Counted from the stretch's first letter, positions 34,201-48,911 are shown. The stretch: 64,000 nucleotides of DNA from Clitoria ternatea (GCA_037962975.1 CM075675.1:108712718-108776717); one strand, 5' to 3'. Program-made: numbers and translations. The notes: generated from the sequence alone by a model not told the origin.

Positions 34201-37200
34201 ATCAAGATATAAATGTATAACTAATGCATACCTTTGTTTTTTAGGAGAGTATTTACGGTGACGGTGTTGCACAATGGTAATGATGTGATTATTAAGTATT
34301 TTTACCAATTTTGTCAATGACATGAGTGTTGATGTGTTTGTGTAGGTGGACAATGTCCTCATGGTAAAAATCTGACATATTTAGGTATGAGACAAACTTC
34401 TTCATTATCTACGGTCTTGTATGTTGTGGGTTAGGATAGTATGTCTAATCACATGTTAGCTAATTTGATTCGATCAACTACAATCCATAATAGATAGATT
34501 TATTCAACTTTGTATTATTTTATATTTTTGGTAAAATCAAGTCCACTAAACATGTTGATCAGATGGTGATGTGCGATGGGGTAAGCTATTATTGGGTAGG
34601 CAATTAGGCTCACAATCACGTAATATAACACAAATGAGTGATTGTAAAACTATGGGAAGTAAGTAGATATATTGAATATGAATTTATGGTTTGGTTGAAT
34701 TCAATTTAATTTTTAATGTGAGAGTGAGAATTGAACCAAAACAAATACAAAACATAATTTTTTTTCCTTCAATTTTCATGATTTTCAATTTTATCAGTTA
34801 TCAATCATTTCATATTGATTTAAGAATGAAAATAGATGAAGACTGCTATTTTGGAGTCACTTTGTGCATCAATTATTGGAAGCTTGAAATTGTAAAGTGT
34901 CACTTGTTGAAGGAGATGGAGATCCCCTAGGCTGTCTATGACCTCAACAAATTCCATTATCATACTCATACATGCCATGTGCACTCTATTCAATGCCCTT
35001 TGGCGTTTATTTCCTCTCATATGTCACTTGCGTATTTTAGAGGCCAGACGAGAGCTTTTAATAAATAATTTGGTTGGGTACATACCACATAATCATTTCA
35101 AGTTTTTTTCCCATTATTATTCAACGACCATTCAAAATAAAATACTCTCACTTGTTAATCACTAAACTTATAAGAATTAGTGAAATAATTTATTTATTTA
35201 TTCATTGATTATAAGAAAAAGTACACCTCTCAATTCAAGTGGATGACTCTAAATGGACCGAGTTTATCGAATTATAGATTATTTAGGGTTAGGTCAATAA
35301 AAGTATGTATAAATTTGAGTCTTAAAATTAGAGGTCCTAACTCAGCCTTTTACAGGTTGTGGACTTGATCAAACAACCTATTTTTTAAAGAAAAATTGTT
35401 AAAAATTTGATTTATAAAGATTAAATTATAAAAAATTGAACCAACTTAATAGAATTTTTCTTAAACTACATGTTACTATACAAACAATGCTAAAATCAAT
35501 AACTTTTCTTGTGAAAATATATTTATTTTTATACTACAATTAAAAATTGAAATAAATAAAACATTAACTACTAACACAGATCTAAACCCTAAAAAAATTG
35601 AGTTATCTTCTAAATCCCCAACAATTTTTTGTTAACCAAGGCCTAGGGCCACCGAGACTTGTATGGGCAGCCCACACCTAATCCGTTTTTTAAACTTTTT
35701 TGTTATTAAACTTTTTTAATTATTAACTTTAAATTTATTTTTAAAACCCACACCTCCTTCATTGTCGGTGTTTTGGGAGTGGTGCGTGCCATGAGCAGCA
35801 CCACCAATTGATCCATGTTGAAGCTCGACTTGTTTGTTTTTATCTTTCTATCATATCAAGTCATTCTTGCTAGTGCATTTTGATTGACAGATTATCTTCT
35901 CCTGTTCAATTGATTAAGCTAACAATTACAAACACGCAACATCGATAATATTATTCTATTTTCACTTTCAAAGGCATAGGATTCTCATCCTCTTTTTGTA
36001 AAAAGTAATTAACAATATTGATATTATATCACTCATAATAACCTCACAGGTTTCAAGAATGCTGATTTCAATCATCTTGATGATGCATGCACTTTATGGA
36101 ATTTAGAATGTGTGTGTTTATATATTTTTAAAAACTGAAAGGAAATACTCTATATTCATCTTTTACAAATTAAGGGGTTTAAAAGCACGCGCTTTTAGAA
36201 AAATTCTCAGCCTTTTTCATGTCTTTGATTAAATTTGAAAGAAAAGGATATATCATAGCAATAGATGGGTCTAAAAAGAGAGAGAAAAATAAGAAAATGC
36301 TGAAAAGGATGGAACATACGATTCCACAAATGGGGTCGAATGGATGATAGAGAATGTCTGGGGCGAATGAATCTTATCGGGAAATAAATGCCAACAAGAA
36401 GAGAAGTTATATTATATTCGTATAACATGTACACATTCATTTTATAACTAAACATATTATTAGAAACAAATCAAGAATTAAATTGGATGTTTAAAAATGG
36501 AAAAGAGTAATTTTTTACTTAAATCTTCCAATAATCCTAGTTACTTGATCATAATAAATTGATTCAGTCGGTATATTAACCTCCTGTCTATGACATTAGA
36601 TTACCCTAACACGAGTAAGATACGTCCCATAAGACGCACGATGATAATAAAACCCGATGAATAGTTTATAAATAAATTTAAAAAGACACGGCAGATTATT
36701 AGCCATACTCATTTATTAATTCCTATTATTGCACATGGAGAATCAATAACAATAACAAGGTGGGCAAAGGTCATATTGAATATTCATCCGGGAAATCAGA
36801 AATAGTACACCTAATTCATTCATTTCAAATAAAATATCCATACAAGTTTTATAAAAAAAAATATACAGATCATAGTTATAACCACTAAAACATTTTAATT
36901 ATATATGTATATATAATAATAGTTCCTTCTTGCTTGCACCCCTTCTTTTTAGCTAGTAATAATACTAGTTCTATTTTGCTGAAAAAAAGATTTTTACTTT
37001 TATATATTCTACCTGGACGACCTTGTTTCAACGGTGGCACAACCATGAACGGAAAATCTATTTGTTTTCTTCAACCAAATTAATCGGTGACATGCTCAAA
37101 AAGCAGTTAACTACCACATAGATAAAGAAGGGAAGGTTGTGAAATCCGAGAGTCTAAGTAAATTTATTTTATGTAAATTTATAAGAGTTATGCTTTATTA

Positions 37201-40200
37201 AAATTATTAAAATAATAAAATATGTATGTCTTTGACTAGATAAATTATTATAAAATACAAAAAATAACATACTTTAGTGGTTAATTATTGAGTAAACTAA
37301 CATAAAACACATGTATGTCTTTGCATTTAGACTTTAGTGACTAATTGCTAAATTACAATAAAAATAAACATTGAAAAAATGTACAACATGAAATGTTCGA
37401 ACCTAATTCAATAAAAGAACTTGGATGTGAGGTATGAAAAGGTATTTGAACAAAGGTCAAATAATGAAGCTAGAACTCATGTAGTGAGAGAACGATAATG
37501 TTTGAACGCATGCAATGCCATAGTGACAAAATGATGAAATGTTTTAATGGACGAAAAGACTAGAAAAAAAATGAGCAATTAATGTGGTTTCGAAGAAAAA
37601 AGATTTTTTAGGTCTTTGTAATCCTAAATTCTGATCAAGGATTCAAAATGACGTTGTTTTGAGGTGATTTCTCTTTTCTAAATCAAACTCGTGGTTTAAC
37701 TCGTGAAATTACACCGAGTTCGGATGAGTTTGATCAAACGCGAGTTTCTCATGAATTAAGTAGTCTAAGCTAATGAACTTGTAAACTTGTGTTTATGAGT
37801 CATCTAGTGAGATTGACAAGCATGGACATAGGGGTGTTCGCAATCTAAATTGATTTGGTTTTTAGATAAAATATCATTCAATCAGATTCGATCACATTTG
37901 GTTTGATTGAAATATAAAATGATATTTGATTTGATATATGACCTAATCAAATGTAGTTAAGATTAAATTAGTTTGTTTGATTTTTTATTAATTATATTTT
38001 TTCAAGATAAAGTAAAAAACATATAATCGATTTTAATATAATATTCAATGAACTACACACATAGTATAATATTTTTTACGATTTTATCCACTCGGCCACA
38101 CTAGTCATGCTTCTCACAATTATTTTGTTACAGGAGACATTTCAAACTAAATAAATTCACAACGATATTTTATTCTCTCATTTTAAATAGTTTTGTTATC
38201 TTTTACTGATTTTTCATGAATTTACATACTCAAATGCATCTTCATCTTATATTATTTTTAAGAAAATATTAACTTCTGATTTTTTTTTGGTCTTCACTGA
38301 AAAAACTGTTCAACTCTGTGACTATGATGTAACCTTAATGGGTCTGCTTACCTAGCTGTGTGTAAATTTTTAGATGTGAAAGTTAATTAAGAATGTTAGT
38401 ATTATATTGGTATCGGTATAGGTATAGCCATAGCCCATAGGTATAAACCATATTATACATCAATTATTTAATGAAAAGTTATAATAAGTACTTTTACGCA
38501 TGCACACCTACCTCATTGTTTCTAGCAGAAAAACAAAGATTAATGGCAAAATTTGTTGCAACTGGTAAAAAAAGTCAGAAAAAATAAAGAACCTTTTATC
38601 AAGATCTTCTTCCTCTTCAAAACAATTCGAAGAAGATGAATAATTGTTTTCTTAAAGATATCACTTATTAAAAAAAAGTATAGACAAGAAAAGTGTTCAC
38701 AGAATCCATCAACAGTAAAATAAAGAGTGAAAATGAAATAAATAAACCGGAAACGTTAGATCTTATCATAAATGATCGATATTAAAATATATAAATCATA
38801 TGACTTTTTAAATAATAATATGATTTTAAAAAATTTTCAATCATGATCATCCATCTATGATTGTACGGTCTAGATTTACCTTTCTCATTTTCACCTAAAC
38901 CAACTTTTCTCATAAGATATACTCCATATACCCTATATACATTTTTAATATCTATTTTCTATTCTATCAAAGTTATAATGATGGAATATATAATAAGACT
39001 CTAACTTTTTTTTCTATTAGGTAGTAAATGATATTGTTCACAATGAGTATGCGAGATACAAAACCCTATAAAATTATTTTAGAAGAATTATAGTTTTTAT
39101 TACTCAAAATGTCACTTAAAATTACAAAGGACTCCTCTCAATTGTATTTATACAGTAATAAAATAAAATAAATGAGGACCTTTAACTAGAACCGAACTAG
39201 TCCGACTATAACAATATTCTCCTTAGATCAAAAGGAATCAAAATCACTGTTATATTTGGCAAGATAGGAGAAAGGGGAGTATTGTAGACCCCTCCTAATC
39301 CAGACAAGATATATTTTCTTTTAGAGATGTAAAACAATCAATTCATGTTTAATTTTAAAACGGAATACATAATATATTCTTAAGGGGAATGGGATATTAC
39401 CGTCAATAAGAGTTGGGCTTGAAATATAGGAAATGGTATAGAATCCAATTTTTACATAATAGACCTGCAATCTTTCTATAAGTTATAGGTAACATTCTCG
39501 CATTATGTATTTATGTTATTAAAGAACAAAATTTCACACTGTGAAAATCACCACAAGAAAATGTATAAATATGAATCTGATTCCTGCACTGCACATATAT
39601 TGATGATGGTGGGATGGGAATATTGGGATAAAATTAACGTCTCAGTCTCAGATGTCTTAGCGAACGTCCCTTTACCACTGTTACAAAATAATTAATCCAC
39701 TCCACTTATATACATTCACACATACACACATTTAAAAAATATTATCTTATATGAGAGTAAGAAGAATGAATCTAGTCATATAATCATTCAATGAATTGTT
39801 GAAATTTAAAGTTTTTTAAAGTCACATGATAACTTAAAAAAATCACCTGATTTATAAAATTTATAATAAGTTAATCACTCACTAAATTTTATTTTAGTCT
39901 CCCATTTTTATGTTTTATGATATATCAGTTAACATTAATTAATCATGTGATTTTAACATCATAAACCTCATTATTATTTTCTATAATATAGTTTTTGGGT
40001 AAACTTACAGAAAAACAATTATTCTATGTGCAAATTTGAATCATTTAATAAATGTTAATTAACATATAATTTAATTATAAATAAATATTACTTTATTCTA
40101 ATAAAAGGTTACAAAAACGTTGCTTTTAAATTAATGTATACAATATATACTACATCATATTCATTCTACCAGGAAATTTTTTTTGTTAAACAAATAATTG

Positions 40201-41321
40201 AATGAACATCAAATTAAAGCTGGCACAACACATGATAAATGTATATCGTATAATTATTTGTTTAAAGGTTTGAAAATTTAAAAGTGTAAAAAATTTGAAA
40301 AAAAAAACAGATTCAAACAAAGAAATTTAAATGCATGTTTCTATTAAAGACAATGTATATTTACGATTATTCTAAATGAAAATTTAAAGAGTTAAGCACT
40401 ACAAATCTTGATAGAACAACTATATAATAAATTTACACATATTACAATTATATATGTATATATAGTCATAATAATTAGTATTATTTTAACAAATTATACG
40501 ATTGTCTAATGATCATAAGTTAGGTTATTTTTTTAAGAGAACTCACATATAACCATTGTATCTTAACATGATCATTTATGGCATCAAATGATTAATTATA
40601 TAATATATAAATTCTGATTAATAAATTTATTCAAGTTTGGCCAGTATAACTTAAGACATTTTCAGGTTGGATTAGGTTACGCCACTTCGTGTAATTTTTT
40701 TATTTGAAGTTTGTCTGATATATTTGTTATTTGTGATAATTAAAAATGGTCAAAGCTTATAATAAAAGTTTAACACTCATGTATTTTTTAATAAAAAAAA
40801 ACTAGCTAAGTTGAAATCAAGAGGAAGAAAAAAGAGAGAACTTACGGGGTGCGTATATAGAGAAAGAGAAGCGTGGGGGAGTGGAAATCCGTTAAAGGAG
40901 GCGTAAATTCGGGTGCTTTACGGTGCACGCTCACCCATCCCCACCTCTCTTTCAAGTGTTCATTTGATAAGTAATTCCGAAATATAATTATAAAAATAAA
41001 AGAATTTAAAGATTAATATTAACTTTTCACGTTATTTAAGATATATTAAACCTATATAAAACTATTTGAATAATATCATATGTAATGTAATAATGAATTA
41101 TTTTCATTTTTTGTTTTTTTGCTTTTTTTAAAATCAATTAAAAATATTTTTAAATAAAATAAAATAAAAAACTATTTTATTATATCATATTATATTAAAA
41201 TATATATTTTATTATCACTGGTTCGACCACGGTTGAACCAATGAACCGTAAACTAATGTCTTTACTGGTTTGATCACTGGTCTGATTTTTAAAACATTGA
41301 TAGAGAGTATATCAAATTTGT
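31234..41321. other. Long AT-rich intergenic region (about 10 kb)
   Basis: I find no supported gene. Open frames are short and AT-driven (for example 34691-34930, 36207-36455, 39513-39695). Isolated GC-richer patches occur near 31770-31870 and 40840-40960; the second (aacttacggggtgcgtat) has no coding frame. Two imperfect copies of a segment containing gatcatttacaataat/gcacgtaataatgatcat lie at about 32885-32990. It is mostly decayed repeats. Confidence 0.5.
37829..37990 (+). mobile_element. Possible truncated hAT-type MITE end
   Basis: The sequence taggggtgttcgcaatc at 37831 resembles the taggggtgttc ends of the hAT-type element at 61740. No matching inverted end was found in the following 700 bp, so at most a truncated copy is present. 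Confidence 0.3.
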
Positions 41322-41324
41322 TAA

Positions 41325-41488
41325 GAGTGTGTTTGGTTTACAGTTAGGTAAACCGGAGTTGGGGAAATGGAAAAATCCAAGGGTTATTTCACGTTGTTTG
41401 AGACAGTCAAAACTCCGTTTAATCGTTAAATTTATTTTTGGGGTTGGTCAAACCACAATTTAAGGGTGTTGAATAACCAAACATAACC
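41325..41488 (+). mobile_element. TTA-target MITE copy 1 (164 bp), upstream of the ARF gene
   Basis: The ends gagtgtgtttggttta and (reverse complement of the right end) ggttatgtttggttat form terminal inverted repeats. The 3-bp duplication taa flanks it (41322-41324 and 41489-41491). Internal text (gttggggaaatgg, aaaactccgttta) matches copies 2 and 3. The TTA/TAA target and the GTTTGG ends fit PIF/Harbinger-type MITEs. Confidence 0.75.
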
Positions 41489-41491
41489 TAA

Positions 41492-42315
41492 GTTGTCTCA
41501 CCCATTTTTTTTAAATAAACAACAAAATCATAAATATGATATCTTACTTAAAAACTAAATCACCTAACAATTAAATAAATCCACGATGGTTATCTTTTTC
41601 ATTTTTATTATCTTTATGCAATGTATACACTCCAATGTATACAACGGTTAATTAATCATTAACATTATTTTGGACGGTGTATTTTAATTCCGATCTTAAT
41701 TTCAATATTAAGATTTAGTAAACCTATGTAGCTTCTTTAATATGGCTTGAAGTTGTAGATTGTAAATAAAAAACAGCTTAGTCTTCATACTCTTTTCCTA
41801 TCCAACAGCCTCATATAAATAGGTGTTTATAGGGATTTGTTTCTTTAGGGAACAATAAATAATATGGTAGTGTTTGAAGCGAATAAAGAATATAGTAATA
41901 AATAAGTAAACAAAGAAATAAATGAACTGGCGGTGCTGCGGCCATGTGCATTTGCGATCAATCCAATAATAGAATGCCACATGAAATGCCAATAATCATT
42001 TCTTCACACTCTGCCTATATTGATTTACAGCAGCTTAAAAATATTAGAAAATAGATGTTTTTTTAATGGATTTCTAAATAATTCTTATAATAATTTTACT
42101 TTTTTTCTATTGCATAGGTTAAATAAAAAGTAATGATAACAACAGTTGATGATTTGGGCTAGTTTGAGGACGAAGAAAGAAAGTAATAAATGAGAAGAAG
42201 CGTGTGGTACAATGTAAATAGTGTAAGTGAAGAGGTCAACTGAAGTGGGAGAATGGAAATGTGTGTATTTGTGTGATGGGCTATTCCATTGGGAAGTGAG
42301 AGATAGAAAGTGGCA
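41492..42315 (+). promoter_or_regulatory. Promoter and 5' UTR region of the ARF gene
   Basis: No coding frame is supported. A TGTCTC auxin-response core lies at 41494-41499 and an inverted one (gagaca) at 41400-41405 within the neighbouring MITE. Either could be chance. A transcription start is not evident. Confidence 0.3.
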
Positions 42316-45300
42316 ATGAAGGTGGAGGGAGGAGGAGGAGGAGAAGACCAGAAGAAGAGCATAAACCCAGAACTGTGGCAAGCATGTGCCGGACCCCTCG
42401 TCAACCTCCCTCCGGCGGGCACACACGTCATATACTTCCCGCAGGGACACAGCGAACAGGTCGCCGCTTCTCTCAACAAAGACGTCCACTCTCAAATCCC
42501 CAACTACCCCAATCTGCCCTCCAAGTTGCTCTGCGTCCTTCACAATCTCACTCTGCATGCCGACCCCGAAACCGACGAAGTCTATGCTCAGATGACTCTT
42601 CAACCAGTCCCTTCTGTAACCCTCCTTCCTCTTCATCTCCCTCTCTCTCTCTCTCTCTCTGCTTCTCAATGATTCCTTTTGCAGTTCGACAAGGATGCCT
42701 TGCTGCGCTCAGATCTCGCTCTCAAGTCCACCAAGCCACAACCTGATTTCTTCTGCAAGCAACTCACCGCCAGTGATACCAGCACTCACGGTGGCTTCTC
42801 CGTGCCTCGTCGTGCTGCCGAGAAGATTTTCCCTCCTCTTGTACGCCCCCCATTCCCTCTTTACCAATCCTTTCAATTCCAGCTTCACTTTTTTCATCTT
42901 CATCTCTTCCTTACAGGACTATTCTATGCAACCTCCGGCTCAAGAACTCGTCGCTAGGGATTTGCACGACACTCTTTGGACATTCCGCCACATCTACCGC
43001 GGTTCTACCCGTCTTCCTTATTTTTCATCTTCCTATATTCTTATCTAATCTAATATAATCTTATCTTATCTTTTCACCTATTAACTTTCCTTGTACCTAG
43101 GACAACCGAAACGCCACTTGCTTACCACCGGATGGAGTCTTTTTGTCAGCGGAAAAAGGCTCTTCGCCGGAGACTCTGTTCTGTTTATAAGGTTTCATAA
43201 TCTTCTTTAAATATCTTAAACCTACACAATCTAACAACCTGACCCTACGACTTAGATTAGATTATCTTACTGTTGTTTCTGAGCAGAGATGAAAAACAGC
43301 AGCTTCTTTTGGGTATCAGAAGAGCAAACAGGCAATCCGCCAATTTGTCCTCATCAGTGCTGTCTAGTGACAGTATGCACATTGGAATTCTTGCCGCGGC
43401 TGCCCATGCTGCTGCAAACAACAGTCCCTTCACTGTCTTTTATAATCCCAGGTCCATTGTTTTTTTCTCACATACTTTGTATTGATTATTAGGTGGATTC
43501 ATGTGTGATTTTTTTTTTAAAATTTCCAGTTTGCTTTCTTGTCTCCATTCAAAGCCATGGATTAGCCACGTTGTATCTCAAATATAAAGTTTCAAACTGG
43601 CATCTTTCTTTTGTCTGCAGGGCTAGTCCTTCAGAATTTGTTATTCCTTTAGCCAAGTATTACAAGGCAGTGTACAGCCACCAACCCTCACTTGGCATGC
43701 GTTTCAGAATGATGTTTGAGACTGAAGACTCTGGAACAAGAAGGTGCCCCACTTTATGTCCATGCATTGCAAGTATGTTTTGTAAAATTCAAAGTAATGC
43801 CTTTATGAAGCAAACATGGGTGGTTCAATGTCATAATTCGAAGACATAATTGGTTTGCCCATAGAAGGAAACTTATTTGGTGCTCTGAAGCATTGGTGAT
43901 TTCACAGTCCAGTTTAATTAGAACTAACATTCCCGGAATAGGAAATAGATATTATACTTGGTGCTTTGATTGATAGATAATAAAAATTAATTTGATTATT
44001 TCATTTGTATTGCAGGTATATGGGTACAATTACAGGTATCAGTGATCTGGATCCTGTGAGATGGAAAAACTCTCAATGGCGTAATTTGCAGGTACTATTA
44101 CGAACATTTTTAACATTTCAACACTCAGTTTTTCCCCTTCCGCCACCAGGTGATTTATTCTTTCAGAATGTCTTTTTCTTAATATGCATAAGCAGTGGTT
44201 GTTAAGTTTAATATATCATTTGACAGGTTGGTTGGGATGAGTCTACTGCTGGAGAAAAGCGAAGCAGGGTCTCGATCTGGGAAATTGAACCAGTGACTGC
44301 TCCATTTTTCATATGTCCTCCTCCGTTCTATAGGTCCAAAAGGCCAAGACAACCAGGAATGCCTGGTAAACAACTATTCTACATATGCTTTGGATGCAAA
44401 GATGAAATGTATTGGTTTTTTGAAGCAAGCTCTTCTAGATGCTTTTGGTTTTTAGCTTCTCACTTGTTTCCAAGCAGACCTTCATTTTATCAAATTTATG
44501 AATTTATGAACGAGTAAAATTTGAATTTGGTGTTATGACCAGAAGTGTGTAGTTTGGTTTGGCTTATTTTGTTCTTACTTTTACAGACGATGAATTATCT
44601 GATTTCGATAACCTTTTCAAGCGGACAATGCCATGGCTTGGAGATGATATGTGCGTGAAGGATCCCCAAGGTCTCCCTGGTATGAGCTTAGCTCAGTGGA
44701 TGAACATGCAGCAAAATCCTGCACTGGCTGGCTCGTTGCAGCCAAATTATGTACCTTCCTTGTCAGGATCTATTTTGCAAAATCTTCCTGGTGGAGATAT
44801 TTCCCGTCAGCTGGGGTTTTCTGCTCCACAAATTTCCCAGTCGAACAGTGTAGCCTTCAATACCCAGAGGCTACTTCAGACTGCACAACAACTGGATCAC
44901 CTTCAGAAGTTACCATCTAATTCTAGCACATTGGGAACAGTCCTGCCACCGCAGCAACAGTTGGGTGATATCACTCAACAACCAAGGCATGACCTGGCAA
45001 ATCAAACTCTTCCACAGAGTCAAGTTCAGGCCCAACTCTTGCATCCCCAGAATCTTGTTCAAACCAACACTATTCTTCAACAGCAGCAACCATCCATTCA
45101 AAATCATCAACTCCATAGAAGCCTTTCTCAGAATCCATCACAGCAACAGCAGCAGACAGTTGTAGGTCAAAATCAACAACAGAATTTGATCCAATCCTCC
45201 TTGCCGGATCATGTTCAACAGTTACAGATGTCTGACAATCAGATTCAGTTGCAGATGTTACAGAAGCTTCAGCAACAAAAACAAACACTCTTGGCACAGC

Positions 45301-47130
45301 AGTCAGCATTGCAGCAACCTACTCAACTTACTCAAATCCAGGATCAGCAGAGACAGCTTTTAGATAAAGCACATAACCTGTCTAGAACACTAATACCTGG
45401 TCAAGTGCTGGAGATTCCTCCTGTACTTCAAAATTCACTCCCAGAGACTAATTCTATCACACATCAGATGACAATGGCTAATGGCCGGAACAATATTCAA
45501 TTCTCTAATCTTCCTCAGCAGCCTAAGCTTCAACAGCAGCAACCTGGCTTGCTATCTGAAATGACTGGCCACATAGCACTCCCCCCTACCCCAACAACCA
45601 ACCAGCTGCCTGCTGTTGGAAGCAGTACACTGACTGGAGCAGCAGCTGTTGCTGGGCAATCTGTAATTACTGATGATGTTCCATCTTGCTCCACCTCACC
45701 TTCAACAAATAACTGTGCCAATGCAATTCCACCATTGATAAATTCCCGATTCCAGAGAAGCACAGCAGTAGGGGATGACATGGCTCAGTCCACAACAACT
45801 ATCTTGAGTTCAAGTGCCTTAGAAACCATGTCATCCAATGTAAACATGTTGAAAGACTTACAGCCAAAGTCTGAAGTTAAGCCTTCTCTGAATCTCTCCA
45901 AAAGTCAGAATCAAAGGCATTTTGCTCCCCAGACATACTTGAATGGTGGTGCTGTCCAGGCAGATTATTTGGATACATCATCCTCTACATCAGTTTGCCT
46001 ATCTCAGAGTGATCCTCATATGCATCAGAATAACAACCCATTGTCTTACAATCCACAGTCTATGTTATTTAGAGACAATAGTCAAGATGGGGAAGTTCAG
46101 GTAGATGCTAGGAGCAATATTCCATATGGAAATAACATTGATAGTCAAATGGGAATGCCGTTGAATCCAGATTCCCTTTTAACCAAAGGCTCATCAGGGC
46201 TGGGGAAGGATTTGTCTAATAATTTTTCTGCTGATGGCATACTTGGTAATTATGAAAATAATAGAGATGCACAGCAGGAACTATCATCTTCAATGGTTTC
46301 ACAGACATTTGGAGTCCCTGATATGACCTTCAATTCAATTGATTCCACAATAGATGATACCAGCTTCTTGAATAGGGATCCATGGGCTCCACCACCAGCA
46401 CCGCCACCGCCACCTCTACCACAGGCGCAGCTTCAACGGATGAGGACATATACCAAGGTTTATTTGTTGATGTTATTTTAACAATGAATCTGTCTTGATG
46501 ATAGATGTGTGCCTTTTCAAATGTGCACACGTATCAAAAGATTATTCTAAATCAGCCTTATTTGGTCCTTTTAGGTATATAAGCGTGGAGCTGTGGGAAG
46601 GTCGATAGACATAACACGGTATTCAGGTTATGAGGAGCTTAAACAGGATCTAGCTCGCAGATTTGGCATAGAGGGACAGCTGGAGGATCGGCAAAGGATA
46701 GGTTGGAAACTTGTCTATGTAGATCATGAAAATGATGTTCTACTGGTCGGAGATGATCCTTGGGAGTAAGTCCAACTATTCCCTTTCCTCACTCGCATTG
46801 TTGTTGAGTAAGCTCAATAGTCATTTTATTGACCTTGGTAGTCTACCAACCTGAAAATTTTCTTCCAGCCTTGATGCATTCCCCCTCCTCAGGACAATAA
46901 TAGCAAATAATATCCCAATTGTTCAAATTGTTACTCTTGAAAATTTCTATTTAATTGGTTTGATATCTTATACTGTCTGTTATGGGTATTTCAGGGAGTT
47001 TGTGAACTGTGTCCGCTGTATTAAAATACTCTCTCCTCAAGAAGTACAACAGATGAGCTTGGATGGAGATTTTGGCAATGGCGGCCTTCCAAATCAAGCC
47101 TGTAGCAGCTCTGACGGTGTGAATACTTAA
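42316..47130 (+). CDS. ARF: Class A auxin response factor, ARF7/19-like (1110 aa)
   Basis: Eleven exons join in frame: 42316-42615, 42685-42840, 42917-43001, 43101-43191, 43287-43451, 43621-43743, 44016-44091, 44227-44365, 44587-46457, 46575-46765, 46995-47130. The B3 DNA-binding domain spans about residues 121-222 ([36 protein letters not shown]). The ARF ancillary domain follows (about 240-335; [29 protein letters not shown]). The middle region (about 380-990) is glutamine-rich, as in transcriptional activators. The C-terminal PB1 domain (about 998-1085) keeps both faces: [15 protein letters not shown] and the acidic [17 protein letters not shown]. It should bind TGTCNN auxin-response elements in the nucleus and be held in check by Aux/IAA partners. 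The ATG at 42316 gives MKVEGG; the length fits ARF7/19. Some residues also resemble ARF5, so the exact paralog is unsure. The gene looks intact. Confidence 0.95.
42641..42660 (+). repeat. (CT)10 microsatellite in ARF intron 1
   Basis: Ten ct units in the 69-bp first intron, just before the acceptor. Confidence 0.9.
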
Positions 47131-47650
47131 AATAGAGTTCAGTAATATGCTAACTATTCTTCAATCTTGGTAACTTAGATTGTTTCTGGGAAATACATTG
47201 CTGCCCAACTCCCCAAAGCGGTTATCTTGCCACCTGGGACTTTGTGTCTTCAATCAGAACTTAAAAAGTGATCTTTTGCCGTTTGAAAGGAGAGATTTTA
47301 GTTCTGTTCTGGACACAACAATTTGAAGAAGCAAAAGGTGGGGAAACATATTGTCGAAAGTGCTACAAATTCAATCAAGTGTTTGAAGTCATACTCATAG
47401 ATATGTTGTAATGTTGAAAAAAAATTGTTCAGGGCTGGCACGGTCAGAAATATTTAATTCACTGTATTGTAGAAAGAAATACTGAAAATATTATGCGATG
47501 GTTTTGAATGTATAGAAGTTGTAGGTTTATTGTCACTGTAGCTGACATCTGAGGACCATGGCTTTGACCTTTGTAAACTCTAGATTTTGTGAAATCTTTC
47601 ACAATCTTCCATCCTTTGAGCAGAAAGAGAGGACAGCAATTGAAAGAAAC
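47131..47650 (+). other. 3' UTR and flank of the ARF gene
   Basis: Non-coding. It probably holds the ARF 3' UTR; no clear poly(A) signal can be assigned with confidence. Confidence 0.4.
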
Positions 47651-47653
47651 TTA

Positions 47654-47817
47654 GAAGGTGTTTGGTTTGCAGTTGGGGAAACAGAGTTGAGTTGAGTTGA
47701 AGTGTGAAAAATTTAAAGCCGTTTGAAATAATCAAAACTTCGTTGACCGTAGAATCAAAAACCTACTTTAATTTTAACGGAGAAAAACTCCGTTGGGGTA
47801 GTACCCCAAACATGCTC
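47654..47817 (+). mobile_element. TTA-target MITE copy 2 (164 bp), downstream of the ARF gene
   Basis: The left end gaaggtgtttggtttgc pairs with the reverse complement of the right end gagcatgtttggggta. The duplication tta is exact on both sides (47651-47653 and 47818-47820). Its length equals that of copy 1. It contains gttgagttgagttgaagtg and aactccgttgggg, shared with copy 3. Confidence 0.8.
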
Positions 47818-47820
47818 TTA

Positions 47821-48908
47821 AAATGTTCTGTAAGTTCCGTTGAAAAACTGGAGGATTTATTTGACTGTCAAGGAGTTTAATTGATTACAAATGATTATGT
47901 TTTATTAAATTTAATAATAAATTGATATTTGTTTAAATAAGCATTGAAGGTATAAAATCTTAGAGAATTACTTTAGAAAATTAGGGTTGTATTGTTTGAA
48001 TATACGTCATTTGAATTTCAGGGGAGTTCTGAAACTGTATTTATATATCAAAGAAGGGTATTAATTTTGACTCGATTTCTAATAGATAAGAATAATCTCT
48101 AGGATAGAGGATAGAGATAAATGTAATTTGAATGGATAAATGGGCCTTAATTAATCCGGAGGAAACAACATTAAAAATATATAATGTGTTGTAACACATG
48201 AATGTAATGTTCATCAATTCTTATTCCGTAACTGCTGAGGAAGAACCACTACGATTGCATTTTCGCTTTCAGTTAGGCTAGGGTTGTGTTGTATAATTCA
48301 TTTTGTTGTAACCATATGAAAAAATAAACTAAATTTTTGAACGGGGAGGTGTAAAACTCGAAACAGACCTAAATAGACATCTATGAAGAAGAAACGCAGG
48401 GCAACACTTACCCTATACCCTAAAGCATGCCCTTGGATCTGAGGTAAGGAGTAGAATGCCTAACCTTAATAGTCTTCCATGTATTACTATATTTCGAAGA
48501 AGAAAAATTCTATATAATATTCTTAAGGAAAAAACTAAATATTCACTTCATGACTTAGATACCAAATATATACACATACATATATATGTATGTATTTATT
48601 TATTTATTTTGAAGTTTTCTTCCCATATAAAACAAACTAGTATATACAATTAATCTAATTATGCTATTAAAATCATGTTTACGTTTTGAGGCTCATAGCT
48701 ATATTACTCTCAACATATATGACGGATATGGTATTACAACTTTGGCAGCATCATTTTCTTAGTACGAGTTACTCAACTTTTTAATGACATAGAAGAAGGC
48801 CTTTATGAAAAGTGTAAACTATTCTCTTCCTTAATACATAAGATAATTTTGCAACAATTTCTTTAATGAGTTTTTGTTTCTTTTTGTATGGCAGCAAATG
48901 ATCATGGT
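47821..48908. other. AT-rich intergenic DNA
   Basis: No gene is supported. A short frame at 48456-48653 is AT-rich with tatatgtatg repeats and is not credible. Confidence 0.5.
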
Positions 48909-48911
48909 TTA

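Noticed and set aside
42085..42669. Minus-strand frames opposite ARF exon 1
   Set aside because: They are shadows of the B3-containing ARF start and would need to ignore the strong + strand gene.
45070..45309. Minus-strand frames opposite the glutamine-rich ARF exon (also 45530-45781)
   Set aside because: CAG/CAA repeats readily give open antisense frames; no independent support.
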